This document shows positions 53,933-63,435 of a stretch of DNA of 64,000 bases, piece after piece. The notes under the pieces are model-generated. The model was not told where the DNA came from, made no database searches, and saw only the letters and a list, made by a program, of their open reading frames with translations. Every line of letters starts with the position of its first letter. Position 1 is the stretch's first letter. Both the position numbers and the translations under genes were made by a program. This DNA comes from JAJRZL01 sp964557855 (GTDB taxonomy: Bacteria > Zixibacteria > MSB-5A5 > GN15 > FEB-12): NCBI GenBank assembly GCA_964557855.1, contig CAZLBP010000018.1, positions 1-64,000 of the forward strand, given 5' to 3'.

Positions 53933-56218
53933 CTAGCCGACAGTTGTTTTTTCTTCGGATTCGACCGGGAATGTGTGCTTACAGTTGGAGCACTGGTGGA
54001 ATTCGCCCTTCGATTTCGACTGTTTGATCACGGTGAAGCTGTAATTGCATTCGGGACAGGGTGTCGGAGACGGCTCCGACCAGGTTGCGAACTTGCACTT
54101 GGGATATTTGGAGCAGCCGTAAAATACTCGGCCGCCACGAGTGCGTTTCTCGACAATGTCGCCGTCACAGCCTTCATTAGGACACTTGACACCCAGCGTT
54201 ATTGGTTTCGTATTGCGGCATTCCGGATAGGCGGAACAGGCCAGGAAGCGCCCGAACCGTCCCGATTTGATTACCATCGGCGAACCGCACTTTTCACACT
54301 TTTCGTCGGTGCGGCTCTGAGCCTCTTCTTCCGGCAGCGGTCGGGTCGATTTGCATTCGGGGTATGCCGAACAAGCCAGAAAACGGCCGTTTCTCCCCCA
54401 TTTGACGACCATCGGCGAACCGCACTTCTCGCAATCGATATCCGTTTGTTCGGTAAGGGAAGCCTTGATCTCGCTCTCTCTTTCCTTGAGGCTGTCGATC
54501 GTCGCTTTGAACGGTGTGTAGAAATTGCTCAGTACGGTAATCCAGTCGTCACGGCCTTCCTCGACCAGGTCCAGTTCTTTTTCCATTTCCGCCGTAAAGC
54601 TGACATTGAAGATCTTCGGCAGGTTCTCGACCAGAATCTTGTTGACGGCCTGGCCCAGTTCAGTGGGGGTGAGCTTGCGTTGATCGAGTTCCACGTACTT
54701 CCGATCCTTGAGCGTAGTGATAATACTGGCATACGTTGAGGGACGCCCGATACCGTCGGCTTCGAGTCGTTTCACGAGCATGGCTTCGGAATACCGGGGT
54801 GGCGGTTTGGTGAACGACTGGTTAGGTGTCAGTTCCAGAAGGTTAAGAATCTCCTCTTCCTTCAGGACCGGCAACGAATCGGTGCTGTCGCCGTTGCCGT
54901 TTTCGTCGGGTTCTTTCTCTTCATGGTAAACCTTCAGAAAACCGTCGAACTGCATCTTCTGCGAGGTGACTCTGAAGAGATACCGGCCGGCATCGATATC
55001 AACGGTATTGACGATGAATCTCGCCGGGTTCATTTGCGAGGCAATGAAACGGTTCCAAATCAGGGTGTAGAGCTTGAACTGCCGGGGTGTCAGGTACTTC
55101 TTGACCTTTGCCGGCGGATGATCCATATAGGTCGGGCGGATAGCTTCGTGAGCATCCTGCGCCTGTTTCTTCTTCGAGTACACTTGCGGTTTGGCCGGCA
55201 GGTACTTCTGACCATATTCGGCCAGGATGTACTTGCGCGCGGCTGTGAGGGCCTCGTTGGCGATGCGGGTCGAATCGGTACGCATATATGTGATCAGTCC
55301 GGTCGGTCCTTCTTTGCCGATCTCGACGCCTTCGTACAGTTCCTGGGCGATGCGCATGGTGCCTTTCGGCGAGAAGCCGAAAGCCTTCGCGGCTTCCTGC
55401 TGCAGGGTCGACGTGATAAACGGTGCATACGGACGCCGGACCTTTTTAGACTCTTTTATCGACGATACGACAAAGTCGGCTTGATTGAGATCCGTCAGGC
55501 ACTTGTTGACCTCGGTTTCCGATCGCAGGCATGTCTTGTTGCCTTTCACTTCACCGGGTTTGACCAGGGTTTTGTCATCGATTTTGAAGAGTCGGGCAGT
55601 GAACCTGGCGCCGGCATCAGTCTCGAGCAGAGCTGCGATTTGCCAGTACTCTTCCGGTGTGAACGCCTGGATTTCCGCTTCGCGCTCGCAAATCAGTCGC
55701 AACGCGACCGACTGGACCCGTCCGGCGGACAGATTGCGGGCGACGGTCTTCCACAGGAACGGGGACACCGTATAGCCCACAATACGATCCAGTACTCGTC
55801 GCGCCTGCTGGGCGTTTACCAACTTCATATCTATTTCACGAGGGTTCTCGATGGCTTCCAGTACGGCGCGCTTGGTGATTTCGTTGAACGCGACACGGGC
55901 AAATTCCGCTTTGGATTTGTCTTTGATGCTGTTGGCCACGTGCCAGGCGATGGCCTCGCCTTCCCGATCCGGATCGGGCGCCAGGTATACTTTCTCTGCC
56001 TTGCCGGCGGCTTTCTTCAGCTCCGAAATGATTTTCTTCTTTCCGTCGATGACCGTGTACTGCGGCTTGAAGTCGTTTTCGATGTCGATGCCGATTTTGG
56101 ATTTGGGCAGATCGATAATGTGGCCGACAGTAGCCATGATGTCGAAGTCCTTGCCGAGGAACCGGGCGAGGGTGCGCGATTTCGATGGTGACTCAACGAT
56201 GACAAGATTCCTGGCCAT
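53933..56218 (-). CDS. topA: DNA topoisomerase I
   Basis: 761 residues. The Toprim domain has LVIVESPSKSRTLARFLGKDF and the acidic PDPDREGEAIAWH. The catalytic tyrosine is in GLITYMRTDSTRIANEA; RPTYMDHPP and RYSEAMLVKRLEADGIGRPSTYASI follow. The C-terminal third has four zinc ribbons, CEKCGSPMVVKWGRNGRFLACS, a second near-copy, CPNEGCDGDIVEKR and a last CPECNYSF. The enzyme relaxes negative supercoils. ATG 56218 has AAGGAAG upstream. It follows rpoZ in a housekeeping run. Confidence 0.95.
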   Translation of the reverse strand: MARNLVIVESPSKSRTLARFLGKDFDIMATVGHIIDLPKSKIGIDIENDFKPQYTVIDGKKKIISELKKAAGKAEKVYLAPDPDREGEAIAWHVANSIKDKSKAEFARVAFNEITKRAVLEAIENPREIDMKLVNAQQARRVLDRIVGYTVSPFLWKTVARNLSAGRVQSVALRLICEREAEIQAFTPEEYWQIAALLETDAGARFTARLFKIDDKTLVKPGEVKGNKTCLRSETEVNKCLTDLNQADFVVSSIKESKKVRRPYAPFITSTLQQEAAKAFGFSPKGTMRIAQELYEGVEIGKEGPTGLITYMRTDSTRIANEALTAARKYILAEYGQKYLPAKPQVYSKKKQAQDAHEAIRPTYMDHPPAKVKKYLTPRQFKLYTLIWNRFIASQMNPARFIVNTVDIDAGRYLFRVTSQKMQFDGFLKVYHEEKEPDENGNGDSTDSLPVLKEEEILNLLELTPNQSFTKPPPRYSEAMLVKRLEADGIGRPSTYASIITTLKDRKYVELDQRKLTPTELGQAVNKILVENLPKIFNVSFTAEMEKELDLVEEGRDDWITVLSNFYTPFKATIDSLKERESEIKASLTEQTDIDCEKCGSPMVVKWGRNGRFLACSAYPECKSTRPLPEEEAQSRTDEKCEKCGSPMVIKSGRFGRFLACSAYPECRNTKPITLGVKCPNEGCDGDIVEKRTRGGRVFYGCSKYPKCKFATWSEPSPTPCPECNYSFTVIKQSKSKGEFHQCSNCKHTFPVESEEKTTVG

Positions 56219-56267
56219 AAGCTTCCTTATGTTGAGCGTTTGGAGATCTGTTTAATATGCTTACACG

Positions 56268-56495
56268 TTACATCGAGTCCGGGCGCTCAAACTTTACCTT
56301 TCCTTCAACTAATTCCTGCAGCGCCACCATAGAGATTTTCCGCGAATCCAGCTCGACTTCGGGGTTTTCTTCCATCAACTCTAACGCTTTCAATCGTTTA
56401 GCGTTAAGCCGGCGGGCATGTTTGGCGGCCACGATTACCGCTTCGTAGCGGTTAAGACCAACTTTGTCAATGTCTTCAACTCGTATTTTGTTCAC
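56268..56495 (-). CDS. rpoZ: RNA polymerase omega subunit
   Basis: 75 residues from GTG 56495 with a perfect AGGAGG upstream. RYEAVIVAAKHARRLNAKR matches the core of bacterial omega, and the gmk-rpoZ neighbourhood is standard. Omega helps assemble the RNA polymerase beta' subunit. The C-terminal 25 residues are less conserved, as usual. Confidence 0.92.
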   Translation of the reverse strand: MNKIRVEDIDKVGLNRYEAVIVAAKHARRLNAKRLKALELMEENPEVELDSRKISMVALQELVEGKVKFERPDSM

Positions 56496-56521
56496 TGTTG
56501 CCTCCTGAATATGACACGCTT

Positions 56522-57136
56522 TTAACGAACGATGTTATCCATTTGTTCCTTAATAACCCGGTCCGTGCGGCACGGGTGTGAAATTACTATGCTATGTACC
56601 TTGTTCACAGCGACTTGCAGGTCATCATTGACGACTACGTACTCAAATTCCTGCCACAGTTTCATTTCCCTGGCGGCATTTTCAAACCGGACCTGGAGCT
56701 GCTCTTCGGTCTCGGAACCACGCACAGTCAGTCGCTGCCTGAGTTCGCTAACCGAAGGCGGCAAAATGAAAACGGTAATAGCCTCGGGATACTCTGTTTT
56801 GATCTTGGCTGCTCCCTGCACATCAACATCCAATAAGATCACGCCGCCACGGGAATTGACTTCATCCAGAGGCTGACAGGGCGTACCATAGTTGTAGAGA
56901 TGCACCTGACAGTGCTCCGCGAAAATACCATCCTGAGCCAGTCTTTCAAATGTGGCGGGATCAACGAAGTAGTAGTCAATCCCCTCGACTTCCGCTTGAC
57001 GTCTGGGCCTGGTGGTGTAGGAGACGGAGAACTTCCAATCCGGATGTGACCGGAGTAGTTTGCGGCAAATCGAGGTTTTGCCCCCGCCGGATGGAGATGA
57101 GATAATTACGATAGTACCCGGTTGTGACTCGGACAT
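56522..57136 (-). CDS. gmk: Guanylate kinase
   Basis: 204 residues. The P-loop VIISSPSGGGKTSICRKLL, SVSYTTRPRRQAEVEGIDYYFVD (GMP binding), LLDVDVQGAAKIK and VFILPPSVSELRQRL define the enzyme, which phosphorylates GMP to GDP. It lies 21 bases after yicC and before rpoZ, a conserved arrangement. Confidence 0.95.
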   Translation of the reverse strand: MSESQPGTIVIISSPSGGGKTSICRKLLRSHPDWKFSVSYTTRPRRQAEVEGIDYYFVDPATFERLAQDGIFAEHCQVHLYNYGTPCQPLDEVNSRGGVILLDVDVQGAAKIKTEYPEAITVFILPPSVSELRQRLTVRGSETEEQLQVRFENAAREMKLWQEFEYVVVNDDLQVAVNKVHSIVISHPCRTDRVIKEQMDNIVR

Positions 57137-57157
57137 GTGGCCCTGCTCAATTGCTGT

Positions 57158-58033
57158 TCATTCTATGTTCTGCACCATTTCCCGTAATTTCTCTATTTCT
57201 TCCTTCAGGGAAATCACGGATTTGGTTATTTCGTTGTCGCTGGCCTTGGAAGCGATCGTGTTGGCTTCGCGGTTCATTTCCTGGAGAATGAAATTAAGCC
57301 GTTTGCCGACCGGCTCGGATTGCCCCAAGTCATTCTGGTATTGGGCTATATGGCTGTAGAGGCGAGTGCATTCCTCGGCAATTTCCGCTCGTTCCGCGAT
57401 TATGGCCACTTCTTGTTCCAGACGTCCGGGGTCGGCAGCGGATGACAGTTCCATTTCGGCCAGACGGCTTTTTAGTCTTTCCCGGTAGCGATCCACGAGC
57501 TGGGGTGCACACTTCTCGATGTAATGGTTCAGTTGCTTGATCGCTTTGAGGCGCTGTCTCATGTCTCGCGCCATGGCCGCGCCTTCTTTGCGGCGCATGA
57601 CGAGCAACCCTCGCAACGCCTTGGTAACGACCTTTTCCAGCGCATGCCAGATCTCTTTTTCGTCAAAGTCCGCATCGTCAAACCTGGTAACATCCTGAAA
57701 TACGAGCAGGTCACCCAATTCAATGTCGCCTTCGATCTTGAGGTCCTCGCGAATCTCCCGCAATCCGTGGGCTATAGCGGCTATCGCCTTTTTGTTGATG
57801 CAGTATTTTCCGGGGGACGTATCCGATTCGTTGTACCCGACAAAGACAAAGACTTTGCCCCGGTTCAGCCGGCTAGTGACCAACTCCCGTACCCGGTACT
57901 CAAGAGCTGAAAATTGTCTCGGCAAACGGACCGAAACCTCCAGGAATCGATTGTTGACACTGGATATTTCCACATTAAAGGCGCCTGATTTCGTTGTCAA
58001 TTCGGCCTTGCCGAATCCGGTCATGGAGTTCAT
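57158..58033 (-). CDS. yicC: YicC-family endoribonuclease
   Basis: 291 residues. MNSMTGFGKAELTTKSG, VEISSVNNRFLEVSVRLPR, RGKVFVFV, and the C-terminal GKRLNFILQEMNREANTIASKASD with the ending EEIEKLREMVQNIE are conserved hallmarks. YicC proteins are RNases studied in E. coli; the biological role is partly known. It heads the gmk-rpoZ-topA run. Confidence 0.92.
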   Translation of the reverse strand: MNSMTGFGKAELTTKSGAFNVEISSVNNRFLEVSVRLPRQFSALEYRVRELVTSRLNRGKVFVFVGYNESDTSPGKYCINKKAIAAIAHGLREIREDLKIEGDIELGDLLVFQDVTRFDDADFDEKEIWHALEKVVTKALRGLLVMRRKEGAAMARDMRQRLKAIKQLNHYIEKCAPQLVDRYRERLKSRLAEMELSSAADPGRLEQEVAIIAERAEIAEECTRLYSHIAQYQNDLGQSEPVGKRLNFILQEMNREANTIASKASDNEITKSVISLKEEIEKLREMVQNIE

Positions 58034-58369
58034 ATGGTATTTCCCAACTACTTTAGGTCAGCGGGTAAGAATATCGAGTTGATTTGATTTGTCAACCTGT
58101 AATCTGCTCATGTGATTTGGGGATGTTTGACGGCAGAATCGCAGAGTACTCGTAATAAGCAGTGGGTTGGTTCGACGAAACACAGGTTGATGAAGCTCCA
58201 TGCGTACGACTCTGTTTGCCCTGATACTCCTCATGTTCATGCTGAGTTTTCAGAGGGTTGCAGGACAGGAGAACCATCGATATCTCATTCCGGTTAACTT
58301 CCTAATAAGATCCCGGCGTTCGACAACCTGGCCTACCAGAGATAGAAGAAATCTCGAACGGACTATTCG
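58034..58369. other. Divergent-side gap upstream of yicC
   Basis: Contains part of a small possible ORF (58200-58436), reported separately. The promoter for yicC should lie near 58040-58120 but no clear boxes are seen. Confidence 0.4.
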
Positions 58370-58436
58370 TCAGATAGTTGCAGATTTCCGGAACGAGCTA
58401 CTCTGCCCATTCGATCCGGTTTCCGGAGTTTGGTGA
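58200..58436 (+). CDS. Possible small secreted protein
   Basis: 78 residues whose first 23 (MRTTLFALILLMFMLSFQRV and on) look like a signal peptide, with a cleavage-like AGQ. The rest is Arg-rich and not recognised. There is no good ribosome site, and the 3' end overlaps the end of the PAS-protein gene on the other strand by 67 bases. This may be a chance frame. Confidence 0.25.
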   Translation: MRTTLFALILLMFMLSFQRVAGQENHRYLIPVNFLIRSRRSTTWPTRDRRNLERTIRQIVADFRNELLCPFDPVSGVW

Positions 58437-59629
58437 GGAATCAGCGCGACACAGCTTGTCCGGTCAGACACGTCATTAGCCAGCCTGACAACAATCATTG
58501 TGACGGATATGCCGGCCGGCGTAGTAACCGCAAACCTCAGTGGCTGCGTGATGGCGTCTTCATTATTAAAGTATTCCATCAATAAGTTCTTGCATCTTGC
58601 TTCAGAAGAAACGCTTATAATTTCCGCCAAGGTATCGTACTTACCGGTGATTTCATCACGCTGAAGCAGATTCCGGGTTGTGGGATTATAGCCGACTATT
58701 TCCCCGGTATTGTCGATCAAGATTCCCCCACACCCCAGGCAATCGAGAAGACCTATGGTGAATTGGACGTTGATCTCTGAGGCTTCTGTCGGGGAAGCTT
58801 CAGGCGAAAAGGTATTGACCAGTCGAAGAGCCACATTATTACGCTTGATGTTCCGGCGAGCGGTATCCAGGTCTATTTCCTCATCGAAAATCAAACGAAG
58901 AAGATAGACATGGTTCTGGTCGAAAGCAATCCGGGCGATATACTCGGAAGGCGCTGATCCGTTCTTCTCGACTGCAGCGCCGTATTGATCGTGGTCGGTA
59001 AAATCGAAGTTGTTGCCGCTTGAGAGTACCTCCCGATGCTGGTCGACCAGTTCCGGAATCAAGGCGAACGCGAATTCGCTCCCGGATTCCCTGGTCACGG
59101 CACAGAGGGGTTCGAGGTTCTCGTTGGAAAGCACGTATAAGGCCGCGTCTCGAGCTGAAGCGAAGTAGCGAATCCTGTCCAGGAACGTACGCCAATCGCC
59201 GACACCTCCGGTTTCAACGATGGATTCCAAGAAGAGTTGAAAACTCTCGGAGTCTTTGGCGGTTGCGGGAGTCGACGGGAGCTCGGTGGGAGTTATGATG
59301 ACCATGAAGTTGGCCGGGTTGCCGGCGATGAAGTTCAACGAGAAGATTGCGGTGGCTTTGATTGGTCTCTTGCCGGCGCTGATCAGGACGATCGAGACCG
59401 AGTCATAGTAAGTTTCGTAGTGGTTCCGTTGTTGAATCAAATGATTGAGGACGATTTGAGAGGGCTCATCAAGGTAGTCCAAAAATGATTTGCCAAACAG
59501 CTTTTCTTTGGAGTGACCTATCAAGCGTTCTATTTCGCAATCGACATAGACGAATTTCCCCTTAAGGTCTATTTTGCAGACAGCACACCGTTTGATGGTG
59601 TCGATGTTGGCGCTACGAGTGTCGACCAT
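58370..59629 (-). CDS. PAS-domain signalling protein without an output domain
   Basis: 419 residues. The N-terminal 100 residues fit a PAS fold (CKIDLKGKFVYVDCEIERLIGHSKEKLFGKSFLDYL). A central GAF-like stretch (about 130-270) and a second PAS-like region (GGILIDNTGEIVGYNPTTRNLL near 300) follow. No kinase, cyclase or DNA-binding domain is visible, so it may sense a signal and pass it on by contact. The ATG at 59629 lies 12 bases after the protease stop, with no clear ribosome site, suggesting co-transcription. Confidence 0.75.
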   Translation of the reverse strand: MVDTRSANIDTIKRCAVCKIDLKGKFVYVDCEIERLIGHSKEKLFGKSFLDYLDEPSQIVLNHLIQQRNHYETYYDSVSIVLISAGKRPIKATAIFSLNFIAGNPANFMVIITPTELPSTPATAKDSESFQLFLESIVETGGVGDWRTFLDRIRYFASARDAALYVLSNENLEPLCAVTRESGSEFAFALIPELVDQHREVLSSGNNFDFTDHDQYGAAVEKNGSAPSEYIARIAFDQNHVYLLRLIFDEEIDLDTARRNIKRNNVALRLVNTFSPEASPTEASEINVQFTIGLLDCLGCGGILIDNTGEIVGYNPTTRNLLQRDEITGKYDTLAEIISVSSEARCKNLLMEYFNNEDAITQPLRFAVTTPAGISVTMIVVRLANDVSDRTSCVALIPHQTPETGSNGQSSSFRKSATI

Positions 59630-59638
59630 AAGTGGCTA

Positions 59639-61627
59639 TCAACGGACTTTGAGTACCTTTATCATCTCGGTCACCCGATCAGTGCTCACGCGGATTACGT
59701 ACGCACCATCGGCAACCACGTCACCGGATGCACTTCGACCATCCCATGTTATTATAATATCGGATGTTACGCGGGAGACATTGACCGTCTCCCATACTTT
59801 TTCGCCGGAAATGGTGTAGACGGTGAGGATACTCCAGATTCCGACACTGGGCGGGACGTAGACATTGATTGTATCAGAGAAGGGATTGGGGCCGACCGTG
59901 ATCCGGGCGCCGTCTGAGGATTCGGTAGTTTCCAGGGTGACCAGGGCCGTGTCGGTGAAATAGCCGACGTCCGCCACAATCTGGAATTGTTCTACAAGGG
60001 CGTTGTTGTGGGAACCGAGGATATGCAGTGTTGCCGTGCCGTCCTGGTGATCAATTAGCTCGACGCCTATCGGCAAACTGGGCGCTGTTAGCCGGGGCGT
60101 TGTCTCAGAGCGGCCGGCAGTCGTAATCGTAACCGACTTCGCTTCATTAAAGAGCACCGTAATCACTTCGGGCGCTACGACCCGGACGATGTCGGCTGTT
60201 TTGACCGCGTCGAAGATGCCGTAGCCGAAGTCGTTGTCCGGTAACACGCTGCGATTGCCGGATGCGCGAATCAGATTCCGCAATTCCTCGGCAGTCAGGC
60301 TGGGGTCATGCTGCAACGCCAGCGCTGCCGCGCCGGCCACGAGCGGAGTCGAGAACGAGGTGCCGTCAACAACAGCCAGCCCACCCAACGGGTAGGCGGC
60401 AATGACTCCCACACCCAGACTGACTATGTCCGGCTTGATGCGGCCGTCGGCGGTGGGCCCTGGTGACGAAAAGGATGCAATTGATGAATCCGGGTTGACG
60501 GCTCCAACAGCGATAACCGAATCGCCATCGGCCGGAGCGATGATGTGTCTGAACGTGGAACTCAGGCGTTCATTGCCGGCGGCGTTGAGTACCAGGATAT
60601 TCTTCGAGGCGGCGATGTCGGCGGCGGCAGTAATCAGCGGCGTATCGCCGTCAAGATCAGAGAAGTCATAACTGCCGCTGTCCTGAAACCGGTAGTAGCC
60701 GAGGGAAGAACTGATGATATCAGCCCCGTAAGTATCGGCCCACTCGGCCGCCCGGATCCAATTGTCTTCTTCGAGTTTAATTTCGGTGCCAAAACAAGAG
60801 ATTTCCGTCTTGGCCAGCATGTATTCGGCATCGAGAGCGATACCGATGAGTTCGCCGGGCAGGTTACCCCCGATAACACCCCACACCAGGGTGCCGTGGT
60901 AGGTTTGTATGTCCCTCGTTATGGTGGAACATTTGGAATCGTCAACCAAAGTATCGTTGTTAATAAAGTCCCAGGTACCAACGACAAGAGCGGAATCGAA
61001 AGCCTCGTGATCCGGTTCGAAACCGGTGTCAAAGAGAGCAATTCGCACACCGTCGCCTGTCAGCCCGGCATTATGCAGCCTGATCGCATTGACGAATTGA
61101 TTCTGGAAACGAGAGACCCCATAGTTGAAACGATCATCGAGCTTGAGCTGCGGTCGACTTTTGATCCCGGTGGCCATTGGCTTCGGCATCGACATGAGGG
61201 TCATAACCCGGTCAATACGGCGCACAACAGGCAGCCTCGAGACTTGTCGTATCTGTTCGGCGGTCGCCTCGGCAGCAACGGCCTTGAGCCAGCGTGATTG
61301 CCCCCTGATTGCAGCCACCGATTGTCGGATGACCCGGACGGTGCTGTCGGACACAGGATAGTCATGCCAATCCACGAGAAGGTTTGCACCATCCACTCTC
61401 CCCCGCCGGCTTACGGCTCGGTCGCTGAGCGGGATCGGCATCGTATCGATGCCACTACTGTCTATATATAACCACACGGTTTGTGTCTCGCCGGGTGAAG
61501 AGGCTGCGAGGAGCCGGTGCAATCGGGGAGTGAGTTTGTCTTGAGCAAGCAAAACGGAAGACAGACATGAGATCTGTATAAGTCCCAGTAGCAAAATCAG
61601 CCGGATGTTTGGTGCTCGGACTTTCAT
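59639..61627 (-). CDS. Secreted subtilisin-like serine protease (S8) with FlgD/Por-like C-terminal domain
   Basis: 662 residues. A signal peptide ends near VLLAQ. The catalytic triad is visible as Asp200 (IALFDTGFEP), His244 (TYHGTLVWG) and Ser424 (DGTSFSTPLVAGAAAL), with the oxyanion Asn in LNAAGNE (352). The C-terminal 85 residues, beginning VGPNPFSDTINVYV and containing ITWDGRSASGDVVADGAYVIRV, resemble FlgD Ig-like and type IX sorting domains. It is thus tagged differently from the dockerin-like proteins of the window. The ATG overlaps the stop of the upstream M1-like gene by four bases. Confidence 0.9.
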   Translation of the reverse strand: MKVRAPNIRLILLLGLIQISCLSSVLLAQDKLTPRLHRLLAASSPGETQTVWLYIDSSGIDTMPIPLSDRAVSRRGRVDGANLLVDWHDYPVSDSTVRVIRQSVAAIRGQSRWLKAVAAEATAEQIRQVSRLPVVRRIDRVMTLMSMPKPMATGIKSRPQLKLDDRFNYGVSRFQNQFVNAIRLHNAGLTGDGVRIALFDTGFEPDHEAFDSALVVGTWDFINNDTLVDDSKCSTITRDIQTYHGTLVWGVIGGNLPGELIGIALDAEYMLAKTEISCFGTEIKLEEDNWIRAAEWADTYGADIISSSLGYYRFQDSGSYDFSDLDGDTPLITAAADIAASKNILVLNAAGNERLSSTFRHIIAPADGDSVIAVGAVNPDSSIASFSSPGPTADGRIKPDIVSLGVGVIAAYPLGGLAVVDGTSFSTPLVAGAAALALQHDPSLTAEELRNLIRASGNRSVLPDNDFGYGIFDAVKTADIVRVVAPEVITVLFNEAKSVTITTAGRSETTPRLTAPSLPIGVELIDHQDGTATLHILGSHNNALVEQFQIVADVGYFTDTALVTLETTESSDGARITVGPNPFSDTINVYVPPSVGIWSILTVYTISGEKVWETVNVSRVTSDIIITWDGRSASGDVVADGAYVIRVSTDRVTEMIKVLKVR

Positions 61628-63435
61628 TTTGCAGGCGGCCTGTAGCCCGGAAACACGGCGGGGCGTGGCGAGGGACGGTGTTTACGCGGCAAGATGTAGC
61701 GGAAATTGTTCTCACGATTCACATCAGGAAGTCGGTAATGAGGGTCAAGGCTCACTGCCACGGAAGCCGTTTGCAGTGTGCGCGAGTATGATGCAACCGT
61801 GTCCGACGGTGCTTGGGGACTCAACCAAAGAGTGTCGTAGAGCATGTTCCCGTCGGCTTGCACCAGCACCATTTCCAACGGGACAGCGAAATCGAAATTG
61901 TGGACGAGTGTAACGGTCACCCGGTTCAGCTCTTTGTCTCGATCAACCTGAATCTGGCGCAGCTCCATGTCAAACATGCTCAGTCTTTTTTTGATCTGTT
62001 CCGGAGTCGGCAGTTGCCCGTATTCGGCGCTCGCTGCAGCGAACAGTCGTTCGACCTCCAACCGTGTCGCAACTTCAAAACGCTTGTCCCGACCGAACCG
62101 TTTCAAGACACTCCAGAAATCATCATCTCCGACAATCCAGCGCGTGATGTGCAGCCAGGCCAAAACCGCCCGGCTGTGGAATTCGTGAATTCCGTACTCC
62201 TCGAACATATCATAACCAGCCTCACCGAAAAGGCGGAAGAGCAGTTCGCAGGCAACATAGCCCGACACCCCCGCGGCAATTTCACCGGCGCCATCGGCGG
62301 CTTCACCGGCAATTATCGGCCGCCACCCCTCCGCCAGCCCCTGGGCCAGTGCGGCTGTGCGCTGATAATCCGTCAGCCGCCGGTCGACAACTATGAATGG
62401 AGACAAGGATTTGAACCGAGCGGTACTGTCAACCGCGGCAACGGTGATACGCTTGAACCATATATCGCCGATCAATTCCTTCAACCCCGTCAACAATCGT
62501 TCCACGTCACGGGCCGCCTTATACTGAAAATCGCTCCCATAATCCGGTGGATACCACACATCAATGACAATACTATCCACGACAGCCCTGTCCAGCAGGA
62601 AGTTACGGTGGATCAGCATGGGAAAGTCCGATGCGTACAACAACCTTACGTAGTAGTGCTTGACGCCACTCTCGAATTGCGGGACATAGAGATTTCCGGC
62701 CAGATCACGGCTGTAATCGTGCAGCACGTCGACCCGGACAGCTCCGGATTCAGGCGGTGGCAGCAGCCCGCGATGCTCTCGTTCATTTATGAGAGTTCCG
62801 GGAAAGACCACGGAATATGAGGTATCGACAGTCAGGTCCACGAAGAACCGTGCCGGCTCGGGGTTGAGATCGCCATCTCCGCCGGTAAGCCATTCACCCT
62901 CTCGATAGAGACCGACTTGGGGCAGCCAGTCGCTCAGCAGGTGAGGCAAGGTGAGATCGCCGCTGCCGTCGTTTTGCGTCAACTGCAGCCTGAATGTCAG
63001 CAGGAAGAATGCGGTCTCACCGGGGCCGAGGCCGGCGTACGAGGTGATCGTCAAGCCTGACCCGTTGACAGTCAACTGCGAGTCATGTAACGGAACACCG
63101 CGATACAATATCGAGTCCATGTGGAAACGCGGGAGCTGAATTACGCTGTCCGGCGCGTGGCGGTTCGGGTACGAGAAGCGCCATAGCCGGAGTGTGTCTT
63201 CCGACAAGTTGCGGTAGACAATCTCGAGCATGCCGTCTATTAAAGCCGAGTCGGGTTTCAGTTCGGCCTGGAGCTTGCAGGTTACTCCGGGCGCGGGGAC
63301 GTAGTCGGACGGATGCGGCTGCCCGTGCGGGACGTGTGATTGAGGATGTACGGAAACGAGAGGGACTATCGCCAGCACCACCGGCACCATCGACACGACC
63401 GTTCTAAGCCGGATAGCATAACTAGTCTTTGTCAA
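61624..63435 (-). CDS. Exported M1-aminopeptidase-like protein lacking the zinc site
   Basis: 603 residues with an N-terminal hydrophobic signal region. The domain order resembles M1 family proteins: an N-terminal beta domain (CKLQAELKPDSALIDGMLEIVY, PDSVIQLPRFHMDSILY) and a helical catalytic-like domain. However, the expected HExxH is replaced: the region TAALAQGLAEGW ... AGVSGYVACELLF has no HExxH. It is therefore probably a catalytically inactive scaffold or binding protein, unless it belongs to another family. Its stop is coupled to the S8 protease start, suggesting the two work together. It overlaps the AsmA-like gene by 14 bases. Confidence 0.6.
   Translation of the reverse strand: MTKTSYAIRLRTVVSMVPVVLAIVPLVSVHPQSHVPHGQPHPSDYVPAPGVTCKLQAELKPDSALIDGMLEIVYRNLSEDTLRLWRFSYPNRHAPDSVIQLPRFHMDSILYRGVPLHDSQLTVNGSGLTITSYAGLGPGETAFFLLTFRLQLTQNDGSGDLTLPHLLSDWLPQVGLYREGEWLTGGDGDLNPEPARFFVDLTVDTSYSVVFPGTLINEREHRGLLPPPESGAVRVDVLHDYSRDLAGNLYVPQFESGVKHYYVRLLYASDFPMLIHRNFLLDRAVVDSIVIDVWYPPDYGSDFQYKAARDVERLLTGLKELIGDIWFKRITVAAVDSTARFKSLSPFIVVDRRLTDYQRTAALAQGLAEGWRPIIAGEAADGAGEIAAGVSGYVACELLFRLFGEAGYDMFEEYGIHEFHSRAVLAWLHITRWIVGDDDFWSVLKRFGRDKRFEVATRLEVERLFAAASAEYGQLPTPEQIKKRLSMFDMELRQIQVDRDKELNRVTVTLVHNFDFAVPLEMVLVQADGNMLYDTLWLSPQAPSDTVASYSRTLQTASVAVSLDPHYRLPDVNRENNFRYILPRKHRPSPRPAVFPGYRPPAK

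Noticed and set aside
54923..56191. Long plus-strand ORF opposite topA
   Set aside because: It mirrors the topA coding strand and has no recognisable motif; topA itself has complete catalytic and zinc motifs.
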